DNA of 18,954 nucleotides from Clostridia bacterium. Its GTDB lineage: Bacteria > Bacillota_A > Clostridia > Oscillospirales > Acutalibacteraceae. The stretch is taken from assembly GCA_024699005.1 (NCBI GenBank), contig JAILQN010000224.1:1-18954 (forward strand). Reading direction: 5' to 3'. The position numbers and the translations under genes were made by a program. The notes under the pieces are model-generated. The model saw only the letters and a program-made list of their open reading frames with translations, ran no database searches and was not told where the DNA came from. Positions 6,865 through 14,391 of this stretch are shown here, piece by piece. Each line of letters opens with the position of its first letter. Position 1 is the first letter of the stretch.

Positions 6865-7386
6865 ATGGACGAAAAAATGACGAATATAACTCCCGAAACT
6901 CTGAAAACCGAATTTCTGACGCCCGAAGACGCTGCGTTTAACGATTCGGGGCACGGTTTTCTCGGCGCGGTCATTCGCGGGGAAACGCATAAACGGGTGA
7001 TCCTGACAAGGGCTCTGCCCCTGTCGCAGCCCGATGAATATCTCTGTGTTTCTGACGTGGACAGGAAGGAACTCGGCATCGTTGAAAAGCTTTCGGATTT
7101 CCCGGAGGAACAGCAGAAGCTGATGCGCGCTGAGCTAGATATGCGCTATTACTGTCCGGTCATCGACTCCATCGAAAGTATAAAGGAGAAGATGGGGCAG
7201 TTCTATTTTGACGTGACTATCGGCGGAAAGAAAAAGAGTTTTACCGTAAAAGATATATCAAAAAGCATCCGTATGAACGGCGAAGGGATCGATATCACGG
7301 ATATTGACGCAAACCGTTACCGTATCACGGATCTCGGCTCTATCCCGGCGAAAAGCAGGCGGAAGCTGGAGCCGTACGTTTATTAA
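6865..7386 (+). CDS. DUF1854 family protein, partner of the ABC transporter
   Basis: A 173-residue soluble protein with no signal peptide or membrane segment. It matches the DUF1854 pattern: RALPLSQPDE at 49-58, DVDRKELGIVEKLSDFP at 64-80, ELDMRYYCPVI at 90-100, a beta hairpin around YFDVTIGG at 114-121, and ITDLGSIPAKSRRKLEPYV at 154-172. DUF1854 genes are known to occur next to, or fused with, ABC transporter genes; their function is not established. It begins 3 nt after the first ABC gene, with AGGAGG (6851-6856) overlapping the end of that gene, so translation is probably coupled. I infer a regulatory or adaptor role for the exporter. Confidence 0.85.
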   Translation: MDEKMTNITPETLKTEFLTPEDAAFNDSGHGFLGAVIRGETHKRVILTRALPLSQPDEYLCVSDVDRKELGIVEKLSDFPEEQQKLMRAELDMRYYCPVIDSIESIKEKMGQFYFDVTIGGKKKSFTVKDISKSIRMNGEGIDITDIDANRYRITDLGSIPAKSRRKLEPYVY

Positions 7387-7393
7387 TTAGATG

Positions 7394-7468
7394 TGTAGGG
7401 GCGACCCTGTGTGGTCGCCCGCAAGATAGCGACTCGCTGACGGGCGACCACACAGGGTCGCCCCTACA
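7394..7468. repeat. Perfect 28-bp inverted repeat inside the ABC operon
   Basis: Positions 7394-7421 and 7441-7468 are perfect 28-nt inverted copies around a 19-nt loop. The ends read TGTAGGGGCG and CGCCCCTACA. No T-tract follows, so it is not a classic terminator. The arm resembles dispersed palindromes of gut Clostridia, a recalled similarity. In the mRNA it would form a very stable hairpin between the DUF1854 stop and the next Shine-Dalgarno (7474-7480), where it could protect the upstream message or reduce downstream expression. No flanking direct repeat was found. Confidence 0.9.
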
Positions 7469-7490
7469 GCTCAGGGGAGATGATAAATCT

Positions 7491-9668
7491 ATGAGATCGG
7501 AGGTCCGTTTTGACCTTGACAGCGCTGGCGCGCTGTGCGACGGCAGGCTGATATTCTCCGGCGGGACCGTTACTGCGGACGCGGGGGACGGCTTTCCCGC
7601 ATCTTTCGAAATGACGGGCATACAGGAACTCACCCAGCGCACCTGGGCGGGCTGCGGGACGCTGGAACTGACGCCCTGCGGCGCTTCGTCCGACGGATAT
7701 GAAAATATCCCGGTATGCCGCTTCTCCATGAGCTGTGCGGAAGAGATCGGCGAGTTCTGCAAGGTCGTGAACCACTATATAGAAACAGGCGAGGAGATCG
7801 CCATCCGGAAAGACGGTCTGCGGGTCTGCCCCAGGTGCGGCAGGCATTACGCGAAGGGGATGGATGTTTGCCTTTTCTGCGTGGAGAAAAATTATCTTTT
7901 CCGCAGGACCGTGAAAATGCTGCGTCCGGATATCCCGAAGATCGCTTTCGCCGGGGTGCTGCTCACGCTCGCGAGCGTTTCTTCCGCGCTTCTGCCGGTG
8001 CTGAACGGCAGACTTGTGGACGGGTATCTCAATAATCCGGAGGCGACCGGCTCCGGCGCGATCAAAGGCATTATTCTCACGGTTTTCCTTATAGGGCTGA
8101 CGCAGATCATCGGGCAGATATTCCGTATGTTCAGCCAGAGAAGATCGAATAAGATAGGCACGTCCATGGCGGCAAGGCTGCGCCTTCAGACCTACGATAA
8201 AATACAGCGGTTTTCGCTCACTTCGATGTCTCGCAAGACGGCGGGAGACCTGATGAAGCGCGTCACCCGCGACACGGAGACCGTCAAACGCTTCATCACG
8301 GAGCAGGGGATGTACGCGATGGAAAAGCTCATAATGTTCGTCGTGGTGTTCATCCTGCTGATGCGCATAAGCCCCTTCCTGACGCTGCTGGTGTTCCTGC
8401 CGGTCCCTGCGGTGCTGTTCGCCATATCGCAGTTCTGGAAGTTCATACATATCCGCTATGAAAAGCAGTGGCGGTGCGATTCCCGTTCCAATTCCGTTCT
8501 GCACGACATAGTGCGCGGCATCCGGGTGGTCAAGACCTTCGGCAGCGAGCAGAGGGAGACGGAGAAATTCGACCGGCTTTCCAAAAAACTCTGCGATATA
8601 TCCGTCAGCAACGAACATATCTGGGCGCTTACCTTCCCGTTCCTGTCGTTTTTTATGGGGATCGGCGAGTTTTTCGTGCTGTATTTCGGCGGCAGAATGG
8701 CGCTGCGCGGAACGATCACCGTGGGAGCGCTGCTGGAATTCACGCTGTTCCTTGCCTATATCTATCAGCCGCTGCGCTGGCTCTCCACTTTGCCCCGTCG
8801 CCTCGGCGAATTCGTCACAAGCCTTATCAAACTGTATGAGGTGATGGATGAAAAGGAGGACGAGGAAACGTCGGACGAAGCGCAGGAAGCCGATCTGACA
8901 GGAGACATCGATTTCTGCGGAGTAAAATTCGGATACAAAGCGTACGAGCCGGTGCTCCGGGATATCGATCTTCATGTGGAAAGCGGAGAGATGATCGGCC
9001 TTGTCGGACACTCCGGCGCCGGGAAATCCACGCTTATCAACCTGATCCTGCATCTTTACGAGCCGGACGCCGGCGAGATCCTCGTCGGCGGCAGAAATAT
9101 CAGGAAGATCCCGCAGCGGCAGTACAGGGAAAAAATCAGCGTCGTATTCCAGGAGACATTCCTGTTCGCGGGTTCTGTTTATGATAATATAATCTATGCC
9201 AGACCGGAGGCGACCGTCGCGGAGGTGATCGCCGCGGCAAAGGCTGCGAACGCCCACGAGTTTATAATGAAGCTGCCGGACGGTTACAACACGGTCATCG
9301 GCGAGAACGGGCATAATCTCTCCGGCGGCGAGCGGCAGAGGATCAGCATCGCCCGGGCGGTGCTGCGCAATCCGGAGATACTGATACTCGACGAGGCGAC
9401 CAGCGCCCTTGACCCGGAAACGGAGGTCGCGATACAGGACGCTCTGGCAAAACTGATCCGCGGCAGGACCACTTTCGCCATCGCCCACAGGCTCGCGACG
9501 CTGCGCAACGCCGACAGGCTGGTGGTCATAGAGAAGGGCCGTATAGCCGAAGTGGGTTCCCACAGGGAACTGGTGCAGAAGGACGGTATCTATGCCCGTC
9601 TTGTAAAAGCGCAGAGGCAGACGGCAAGACTGAGAGCGGAGAGCGGAGAACGGAAAGCGGAGTCCTGA
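7491..9668 (+). CDS. Second ABC exporter half-transporter with N-terminal zinc ribbon
   Basis: A 725-residue TMD-NBD protein, probable heterodimer partner of the protein at 4501-6861. Residues 1-105 form the N-terminal domain shared with that protein (W52 GCGTLEL region, RFSMS 77-81, FCKVVNHY 89-96). The four-Cys zinc ribbon is CPRC 113-116 and CLFC 127-130. The membrane domain spans about 145-450 (helices near 152-170, 193-212, 278-291, 295-313, 383-400, 410-425). The NBD has Walker A GHSGAGKS 506-513, Q554, signature LSGGERQ 610-616, Walker B LILDE 631-635 with E635, and H666. Both members keep the catalytic Glu and signature, so neither composite ATP site looks degenerate, unlike many heterodimeric exporters. 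The start uses GGGGAG at 7474-7479. The last 11 or so residues (RAESGERKAES) come from a 7-nt tandem repeat and are probably not a functional domain. Confidence 0.9.
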   Translation: MRSEVRFDLDSAGALCDGRLIFSGGTVTADAGDGFPASFEMTGIQELTQRTWAGCGTLELTPCGASSDGYENIPVCRFSMSCAEEIGEFCKVVNHYIETGEEIAIRKDGLRVCPRCGRHYAKGMDVCLFCVEKNYLFRRTVKMLRPDIPKIAFAGVLLTLASVSSALLPVLNGRLVDGYLNNPEATGSGAIKGIILTVFLIGLTQIIGQIFRMFSQRRSNKIGTSMAARLRLQTYDKIQRFSLTSMSRKTAGDLMKRVTRDTETVKRFITEQGMYAMEKLIMFVVVFILLMRISPFLTLLVFLPVPAVLFAISQFWKFIHIRYEKQWRCDSRSNSVLHDIVRGIRVVKTFGSEQRETEKFDRLSKKLCDISVSNEHIWALTFPFLSFFMGIGEFFVLYFGGRMALRGTITVGALLEFTLFLAYIYQPLRWLSTLPRRLGEFVTSLIKLYEVMDEKEDEETSDEAQEADLTGDIDFCGVKFGYKAYEPVLRDIDLHVESGEMIGLVGHSGAGKSTLINLILHLYEPDAGEILVGGRNIRKIPQRQYREKISVVFQETFLFAGSVYDNIIYARPEATVAEVIAAAKAANAHEFIMKLPDGYNTVIGENGHNLSGGERQRISIARAVLRNPEILILDEATSALDPETEVAIQDALAKLIRGRTTFAIAHRLATLRNADRLVVIEKGRIAEVGSHRELVQKDGIYARLVKAQRQTARLRAESGERKAES
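9635..9662 (+). repeat. Four 7-nt tandem repeats at the 3' end of the second ABC gene
   Basis: Units AGCGGAG, AGCGGAG, AACGGAA, AGCGGAG occupy 9635-9662 and end 6 nt before the gene's last base (TGA 9666-9668). They encode the charged C-terminal tail. Short units of this kind seem to be slippage-prone or inserted repeats at gene ends. Confidence 0.7.
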
Positions 9669-9724
9669 GCTCTCATCATGCCGGATTTTTCAATCCTGTT
9701 ATTTCGATATAAATTTTGTTGTTA

Positions 9725-9764
9725 TTGACAATAATTGTAAATTGTGATATTAATAATTTATGAT
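9725..9764 (+). promoter_or_regulatory. Promoter region of the zinc-ribbon cluster
   Basis: TTGACA at 9725-9730 pairs with TATTAA at 9748-9753 (17-nt spacer). Alternatively TTGTAA at 9735-9740 pairs with TATGAT at 9759-9764 (18-nt spacer). Either gives a short leader with AAGGAGGG at 9773-9780. The region is markedly AT-rich compared with the operon before it. Confidence 0.6.
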
Positions 9765-9790
9765 ATGATATAAAGGAGGGCATATTAGTT

Positions 9791-9877
9791 ATGTATTGCT
9801 CACAATGCGGAGCGGAAATAAATCAGGCCTGCAGATTCTGTCCCGAATGCGGAGCAAAACAAATGATGATCGGATAG
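9791..9877 (+). CDS. Zinc-ribbon N-terminal part of a TAG-interrupted gene
   Basis: ATG at 9791 follows AAGGAGGG (9773-9780) at 10 nt. The 28-residue product starts MYCSQCGAEI and continues with FCPECGAKQ: a zinc ribbon with C3, C6, C17 and C20, plus C14. It ends at TAG 9875-9877. Such ribbons normally sit at the N-terminus of longer proteins in this phylum. Here the same frame stays open after the TAG through 35 codons into the ORF at 9983 and on to 10273. The gene is therefore either split by a nonsense mutation, read through, or a genuine mini-protein. The ribbon itself is unmistakable. Confidence 0.75.
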   Translation: MYCSQCGAEINQACRFCPECGAKQMMIG

Positions 9878-9982
9878 ACCGAACCGAAAACAGACAAACA
9901 ACGTACTGACGTTATCCGGGCGGGAACCCGGCAGACGATTCAAAAGGCATGCGACCGGAAAATAATTGACGAGGCTGACAGT

Positions 9983-10273
9983 ATGGAGCCTTCAGTCATG
10001 GACGCTGAAGCTTTGAAATATGTGGATTTTATAATATCAGGAGTTTTTCCCTCCTGTACAGATATCAGTGATCTGGTTTTTTATATATCAAACGGCGAGA
10101 ACAGCGTTTTAAAAAGAAACGTTATGTCAGCAAACAGGATGGACTTATTGGTTTTGCTGAAAGGATTTAACTATTACTGCACTGTAAGTGAAGGTACCAA
10201 CCTTGAATCAGTAAACAAAAACTTATTTGAGATGACTTTGTCAGAGCTCAGAAACAGAAACAATAAACTATAA
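9983..10273 (+). CDS. Hypothetical protein, in frame with the upstream zinc ribbon
   Basis: A 96-residue product from ATG 9983 with only a weak GAGG (9971-9974) as ribosome binding site. It is soluble, probably alpha-helical, and matches no family I recognise; visible segments are ALKYVDFIISGVFPSC at 10-25 and LLVLLKGFNYYCTV at 55-68. The frame extends upstream without a stop to 9878, directly after the TAG of the zinc-ribbon ORF, so this is probably the C-terminal domain of one 160-codon gene (9791-10273). The weak ribosome binding site supports that reading. The next gene follows after 22 nt. Confidence 0.6.
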   Translation: MEPSVMDAEALKYVDFIISGVFPSCTDISDLVFYISNGENSVLKRNVMSANRMDLLVLLKGFNYYCTVSEGTNLESVNKNLFEMTLSELRNRNNKL

Positions 10274-10295
10274 TATCATCGGAGGTAAAAAAATA

Positions 10296-10814
10296 ATGTT
10301 CGGTTATAAAAATATCGGAAAAAAACTTAAAGGTATCGGCAGGTTCGTGGAGATAACGGTTGATGTGATCTCTGTAATTGGTGCATTAGTTTTATTCTAC
10401 TTAGCCACAACCGCGTATGACGATTTTAAAATTCCATTTATATTAGGCGGAATAGGTTGCATCGTCTTCGGTCCCATTCTCGGTTTTCTGAGTGTCGCTA
10501 TATTATATGGCTTTGGTGAACTGGTTGATAAAGTTTGTGATATCGAACGGGCCGTCAGCGGCTCCGGTATTGCTGCGCAGGATGTTTATGTTCAGTCACC
10601 CGGTGTTCAACAGAGTATGGATACAAAATATGATAATACACCGCAAAATCACGTCAATTATCGTCAGTGGCAGGATATGAATAATCAGGTTGTAAATCCG
10701 TATTCAACTGCGCCGGTGAATAATCAGGTTGTAAATCCGTATTCAGCTGTGCCGACGAATAATCGGGCTGCAAATCCGTATTCAACCGCGCCAACCAATA
10801 ATCGGCCACAATAA
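10296..10814 (+). CDS. Two-TM membrane protein with C-terminal 13-residue repeats
   Basis: 172 residues. Residues 1-18 are basic, two hydrophobic segments lie at about 20-40 and 47-72, and LYGFGELVDKVCDIERAV follows at about 70-87. That GFGELVD element after two membrane helices is common in small Clostridia proteins encoded with zinc-ribbon genes, which fits the neighbour. Residues 88-172 are low-complexity and polar, with three 13-residue units (NNQVVNPYSTAPV and two variants) at 129-167 plus a partial fourth. GGAGG at 10281-10285 precedes the ATG by 10 nt. It is probably cotranscribed with the zinc-ribbon gene. Function unknown; the tail looks disordered and exposed. Confidence 0.75.
   Translation: MFGYKNIGKKLKGIGRFVEITVDVISVIGALVLFYLATTAYDDFKIPFILGGIGCIVFGPILGFLSVAILYGFGELVDKVCDIERAVSGSGIAAQDVYVQSPGVQQSMDTKYDNTPQNHVNYRQWQDMNNQVVNPYSTAPVNNQVVNPYSAVPTNNRAANPYSTAPTNNRPQ
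10680..10796 (+). repeat. Three 39-bp in-frame tandem repeats
   Basis: Units at 10680-10718, 10719-10757 and 10758-10796 each begin AATAATC and encode NNxxxNPYSxxPx; a truncated fourth unit runs to the stop. The first two are nearly identical and the third has diverged, as expected from slippage or recombination. Confidence 0.9.
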
Positions 10815-10843
10815 CAATCATGTCCTCAAAGGGGGCGGACTGT

Positions 10844-13027
10844 ATGTATCGCAAAACGATATCGGTTTTATTAACTGTGATTACAGCGGTGTGTTTTATG
10901 GCAATTCCCGGGTATTCTTTCGCGGCTGCGGGAAAAACTCTTTACGTAGCGCCGGACGGCAGCGACAGTGCTTCCGGCACCAAAGCAAAGCCCCTGGCGA
11001 CGCTTGCCGGAGCGAAGAAAAAAGCTAAGACCCTGTCGGGTCAGTTGACCGTTTATTTCCGGGAAGGGACCTATACCTTCGGCGATACGGTCCGTTTTGA
11101 CTCCTCGGACAAAAAGGACGTTACATATAAGGCGTATAACGGCGAACGGGTGGTATTCACCGGCGGAACGCCGTATACCGGCTTTTCCGAGAGCAGTATT
11201 AACGGCGTCCGGGCGTTTAAAAAATCCGTCGGTACGGACGCGGATTTCAACGTTCTGTTCGGTGAGAGCGGTCTGCTCAGCCGTCCGCGGCTGCCCGAGA
11301 AGGGTTACTTCTATGTAAAATCGGTTTCCGATTCCGACAAGCTCAATCCCGAGCAGGAAACAGACGTGCACTGGTCCTACGGCGCGATGTACGCGGACAC
11401 TGCCGACCTCAGAGACGTGAGTCTTACAAACGATACTCTCGTGCGGATCCTGCACTACTGGAAGGACGAGATGCTGACTGTCAGGTCGTATGACGCCAAA
11501 GACGGCAGACTGGTGTTCAGCCGTCCGTCGAGCATGCGGGTCAAGGAGGGCGACAGGTACTTCCTGGAGAACGTCCGCGAGGCGCTCGACAGCCCGGGGG
11601 AGTGGTATCTTGACAAAGCCGCCGGCGAACTGTGGTATATCCCGCAGGAGGGCGAGAGCGCCGGGTCGCTGACCCTCTGGGGCTCCTCTCTGGAGACGCT
11701 TATAGATATCGACGGCGCGGACGGGATCTCGTTCGAGGAGATACTCTTCCGCGGCAACGGCTTCAACATCCCCAGGGGCAACGCGGAGAAGGATCTCTCC
11801 AGTCAGGCGGCTTACGACGCCACTCCGGCGCTTTCTGTAAGGCACAGCGCGGATTCTCATATCAGAAACTGCGAGTTCAGGGACATCGGCGCCTGCGCCG
11901 TATTTATGGGCGAGGGCGTGACGGACGCCTCGGTAGAGAGCTGCGTGTTCAATAACCTCGGCGCTCAGGCCGTGTATATCCGCGGGGTAAATAAGCCCGT
12001 AGATTCCCCGAACGTTTCCAAAAATATAACCGTTACAAACAACCTTATCACCTCCTACGGCAGGGTGTTCTTCAATGCGGTGGGAGTGCTTGTCATACAC
12101 GCCAACTCCGTTGAGGTGTCCCATAACGAGATAAACGACGGCTATTACACCGCGATCTCCGTCGGCTGGGTCTGGGGCTACTCCGATAATATCACTTACA
12201 ACAACAAAATAACCGACAACCTTATATATAACATAGGTCAGGGCTGGCTTTCCGATATGGGCGGCATTTATACTCTCGGCGTACAGCCCGGGACGGTCCT
12301 GTCCGGCAACGTGATCCACGACGTGGCGGCGGACCCGGGCCAGGGCGGCTACGGCGGCTGGGGCATCTACCCGGACGAGGGCTCGTCTGAGATGCTGATC
12401 GAAAAGAACCTCGTGTTTTCCTGCGGGAACGACAGCTATCATCTTCATTACGGCGCGGACAACACCGTGCGGAACAACATTTTCGCGCTCTCATCCCAGA
12501 GTCAGGTCAGGGTGGTCTCGCGTTATGAAAACCACAAGACCGCCGACTTTACCGGCAATATAATCCTGACAGACGGTACCGCTCCGGTTTTCAGCCACGT
12601 ACAGGCGGCGGACGCCTGCACTGCGGAGGGCAACATCCTCTGGGACGTGTCAAACGGTAAGAAACTGTACGTGTCGACAGGCGGCGCAGACGAGGCGATG
12701 ACTCTGCGCACGGCGGAACGTTGCGGTCTTGTTGGGGAGAATTTCGTCGCCGATCCCGGATTCAAAGACGCGCTGAGGTTTGATTTCACGCTGGATGAGG
12801 ATTCCTTCGCAGTCCGGAACGGCTTTGAGACCTGGGATTACAATGAAGCCGGCACTCTGTCCGGCTCCCGTATAGGCGTTGATTCGGCCGGCGGGGGGAC
12901 CGCCTATAACTCCTGCGCGACGACCCGCGAACCGCAGAAAGTCAGCGCGTTCAAAGCATTCTTCAGAGGGATAGGATATATGATTAAAAGCCTTTTTGAG
13001 AGAATAATAAAGCTGTTTCAAAAATAG
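10844..13027 (+). CDS. Secreted right-handed parallel beta-helix protein, possible GH141-like glycosidase
   Basis: The start was placed at ATG 10844 because AAAGGGGG (10828-10835) precedes it by 8 nt and the signal peptide begins there (MYRKTISVLL, cleavage near SFAAA, residues 25-29); an ATG eight codons upstream is less likely. The product has 727 residues. Residues 31-110 carry YVAPDGSDSASGT and a TVYFREGTY strand typical of the cap of secreted beta-helix carbohydrate enzymes. From about 270 to 600 are parallel beta-helix repeats rich in N, V and I, with GGWGIYPDEGSS near 506 and YHLHYG near 530. These motifs recall GH141-like proteins; that assignment is tentative. The last 27 residues form a basic amphipathic segment (FKAFFRGIGY, SLFERIIKLFQK). 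The GC content is higher than in the two genes upstream. It ends at the terminator at 13061-13101. Confidence 0.85.
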   Translation: MYRKTISVLLTVITAVCFMAIPGYSFAAAGKTLYVAPDGSDSASGTKAKPLATLAGAKKKAKTLSGQLTVYFREGTYTFGDTVRFDSSDKKDVTYKAYNGERVVFTGGTPYTGFSESSINGVRAFKKSVGTDADFNVLFGESGLLSRPRLPEKGYFYVKSVSDSDKLNPEQETDVHWSYGAMYADTADLRDVSLTNDTLVRILHYWKDEMLTVRSYDAKDGRLVFSRPSSMRVKEGDRYFLENVREALDSPGEWYLDKAAGELWYIPQEGESAGSLTLWGSSLETLIDIDGADGISFEEILFRGNGFNIPRGNAEKDLSSQAAYDATPALSVRHSADSHIRNCEFRDIGACAVFMGEGVTDASVESCVFNNLGAQAVYIRGVNKPVDSPNVSKNITVTNNLITSYGRVFFNAVGVLVIHANSVEVSHNEINDGYYTAISVGWVWGYSDNITYNNKITDNLIYNIGQGWLSDMGGIYTLGVQPGTVLSGNVIHDVAADPGQGGYGGWGIYPDEGSSEMLIEKNLVFSCGNDSYHLHYGADNTVRNNIFALSSQSQVRVVSRYENHKTADFTGNIILTDGTAPVFSHVQAADACTAEGNILWDVSNGKKLYVSTGGADEAMTLRTAERCGLVGENFVADPGFKDALRFDFTLDEDSFAVRNGFETWDYNEAGTLSGSRIGVDSAGGGTAYNSCATTREPQKVSAFKAFFRGIGYMIKSLFERIIKLFQK

Positions 13028-13030
13028 TAA

Positions 13031-13059
13031 TTGACAAATTGTCATCTGAATGATAATAT
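13031..13059 (+). promoter_or_regulatory. Promoter of the AAA ATPase gene
   Basis: TTGACA at 13031-13036, three bases after the previous stop codon, is followed after 17 nt by TAATAT (13054-13059); GATAAT at 13052-13057 is an alternative with a 15-nt spacer. The start point would fall near 13066, inside the left arm of the next terminator, so the new transcript could not form that hairpin. Confidence 0.5.
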
Positions 13060-13060
13060 T

Positions 13061-13101
13061 TGGCTGATTCAGAATTCAATTCAAAATCAGCCAGATTTTT
13101 T
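13061..13101 (+). terminator. Rho-independent terminator of the beta-helix gene
   Basis: TGGCTGATT (13061-13069) pairs with AATCAGCCA (13085-13093), with 15 nt between, followed by GA and six Ts (13096-13101). It lies directly upstream of the ATPase ATG at 13108. Confidence 0.75.
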
Positions 13102-13107
13102 GTAATT

Positions 13108-14367
13108 ATGGAGTATTTAAAAAGACATATTGAGGATATAGTTGAAAAATCTTTCAGCACTTTCAAAGCGGTTCTTGTTACCGGGGCGCGGCAGACGGGC
13201 AAATCGACTCTGCTCCTGAATAAATATCCCGATATAAAGACTGTCACCTTTGATGATGCTTTTATGGAGGATCAGGCGAAAAACGCTCCCGATATGTTTC
13301 TCTCCATGAACGGGATCCCCCTTATTCTCGACGAAGTGCAATACGTTCCGGAGCTTTTCAGATATCTTAAAATGCACTGCGACAAAAACAGGATAAACGG
13401 TCAGTATCTACTTACCGGGTCACAGCCTTTTAAATTAATGGATATGGCGTCGGAATCCATGGCGGGCAGGATAGCTGTCATTGAACTTGCGCCTTTGTCG
13501 TTGAGGGAAATAAGCAGATCTGATTTTACGGTCCCGTTTGTTCCCACGTTTGAATATATTCAGGCAAGACAGTCGGATGTGAAGAAGGAGGATGACCTTT
13601 GGCGGATCATACACAGGGGAATGTATCCGGAGCTTCAGAAACGTGACGTAGACTGGGCGATGTTTTATTCAAGCTATGTCAAAACATATCTGGAGCGGGA
13701 TGTGAGATCACTGACAAATGTCCATGATCTGTCCGCTTTCCGGAATCTTATGATCGCATGTGCCGCAAGGACCGGGCAGATGCTCAATTATTCGAATATT
13801 GCGGATGAGATCGGAAGAGACTCCGTTACAGTAAAAAACTGGATATCAGTACTTGAGGCGTCCGGTATCGTGTACATTCTTGAACCGTTTGCAAATTCAG
13901 TTCTGAAAAGGGCTGTGAAAACACCCAAGCTGTACTTCCGTGATACCGGGCTTGCGGCTTATCTTACCCGCTGGCTGACTCCCGAGTCGCTTATGAACGG
14001 CGCGATGAGCGGAGCGTTCTTTGAGACGTTTGTTATTTCCGAAATTCTCAAGAGCTATTCCAACTGCGGGCTGGATTACAGATATTTTGTTTCCTATTAT
14101 CGCGGCAAAGACAAGAAAAAATTGACAAAAAACGGCGACACCCGGTATGTTGAATCCGAGATCGACTTCATCATTGAACAGGACGGGATTCTTTACCCCA
14201 TAGAGATAAAAAAAGACGAACACCCGACTGCGGATGCAGCCTCGGCATTCCGGATCCTTGATGATATTCCGGATAAAAAAAGGGGGACGGGAGCAGTGAT
14301 ATGCAATTGTCCGGCGCCGGGGATGCTCAGAGAGAATGTATTTGCCGTACCGTATTATTATATATGA
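13108..14367 (+). CDS. AAA_14 / DUF4143 ATPase
   Basis: The start is at ATG 13108; an earlier TTG in frame at 13060 lies inside the terminator stem. There is no clear Shine-Dalgarno. The product has 419 residues. Residues 15-130 are an AAA_14 P-loop domain: Walker A GARQTGKS 26-33, Walker B LILDEVQ 72-78, sensor LLTGSQ 101-106, and the family motif RIAVIELAPLSLREI 121-135. Residues about 180-290 include a winged-helix-like stretch (NYSNIADEIGRDSVTVKNWI, 227-246). The C-terminal DUF4143 domain has FETF 305-308, E351-x-D353 and PIEIKK 364-369, an arrangement resembling a PD-(D/E)xK nuclease fold. This family is abundant, often in many copies per genome in Clostridia and Bacteroidales, and of unknown function. 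Base composition is lower in GC than the ABC operon. It stands alone with its own promoter. Confidence 0.9.
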   Translation: MEYLKRHIEDIVEKSFSTFKAVLVTGARQTGKSTLLLNKYPDIKTVTFDDAFMEDQAKNAPDMFLSMNGIPLILDEVQYVPELFRYLKMHCDKNRINGQYLLTGSQPFKLMDMASESMAGRIAVIELAPLSLREISRSDFTVPFVPTFEYIQARQSDVKKEDDLWRIIHRGMYPELQKRDVDWAMFYSSYVKTYLERDVRSLTNVHDLSAFRNLMIACAARTGQMLNYSNIADEIGRDSVTVKNWISVLEASGIVYILEPFANSVLKRAVKTPKLYFRDTGLAAYLTRWLTPESLMNGAMSGAFFETFVISEILKSYSNCGLDYRYFVSYYRGKDKKKLTKNGDTRYVESEIDFIIEQDGILYPIEIKKDEHPTADAASAFRILDDIPDKKRGTGAVICNCPAPGMLRENVFAVPYYYI

Positions 14368-14391
14368 CAGGTGATTTTCTCACTTGATTAT

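Noticed and set aside
7464..9563. A 699-codon open frame antisense to the second ABC gene
   Set aside because: Shadow of the ABC codons; no domain or ribosome binding site, and the same occurs opposite the first ABC gene (4615-5631, 5650-6990) and the beta-helix gene (10871-12448).
9631..9690. Terminator after the second ABC gene
   Set aside because: TGAGAGC and GCTCTCA can pair, but the 31-nt loop and the T-run 10 nt later make it unconvincing.
9875..9877. Pyrrolysine or other genetic code for TAG
   Set aside because: Several other genes here end normally at TAG (for example 3033-3035, 4432-4434 and 13025-13027), so a general reassignment is unlikely; readthrough at this site alone remains open.
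13060..13107. TTG start for the AAA ATPase
   Set aside because: The codons are the terminator stem and T-tract; the family alignment begins at the ATG at 13108.
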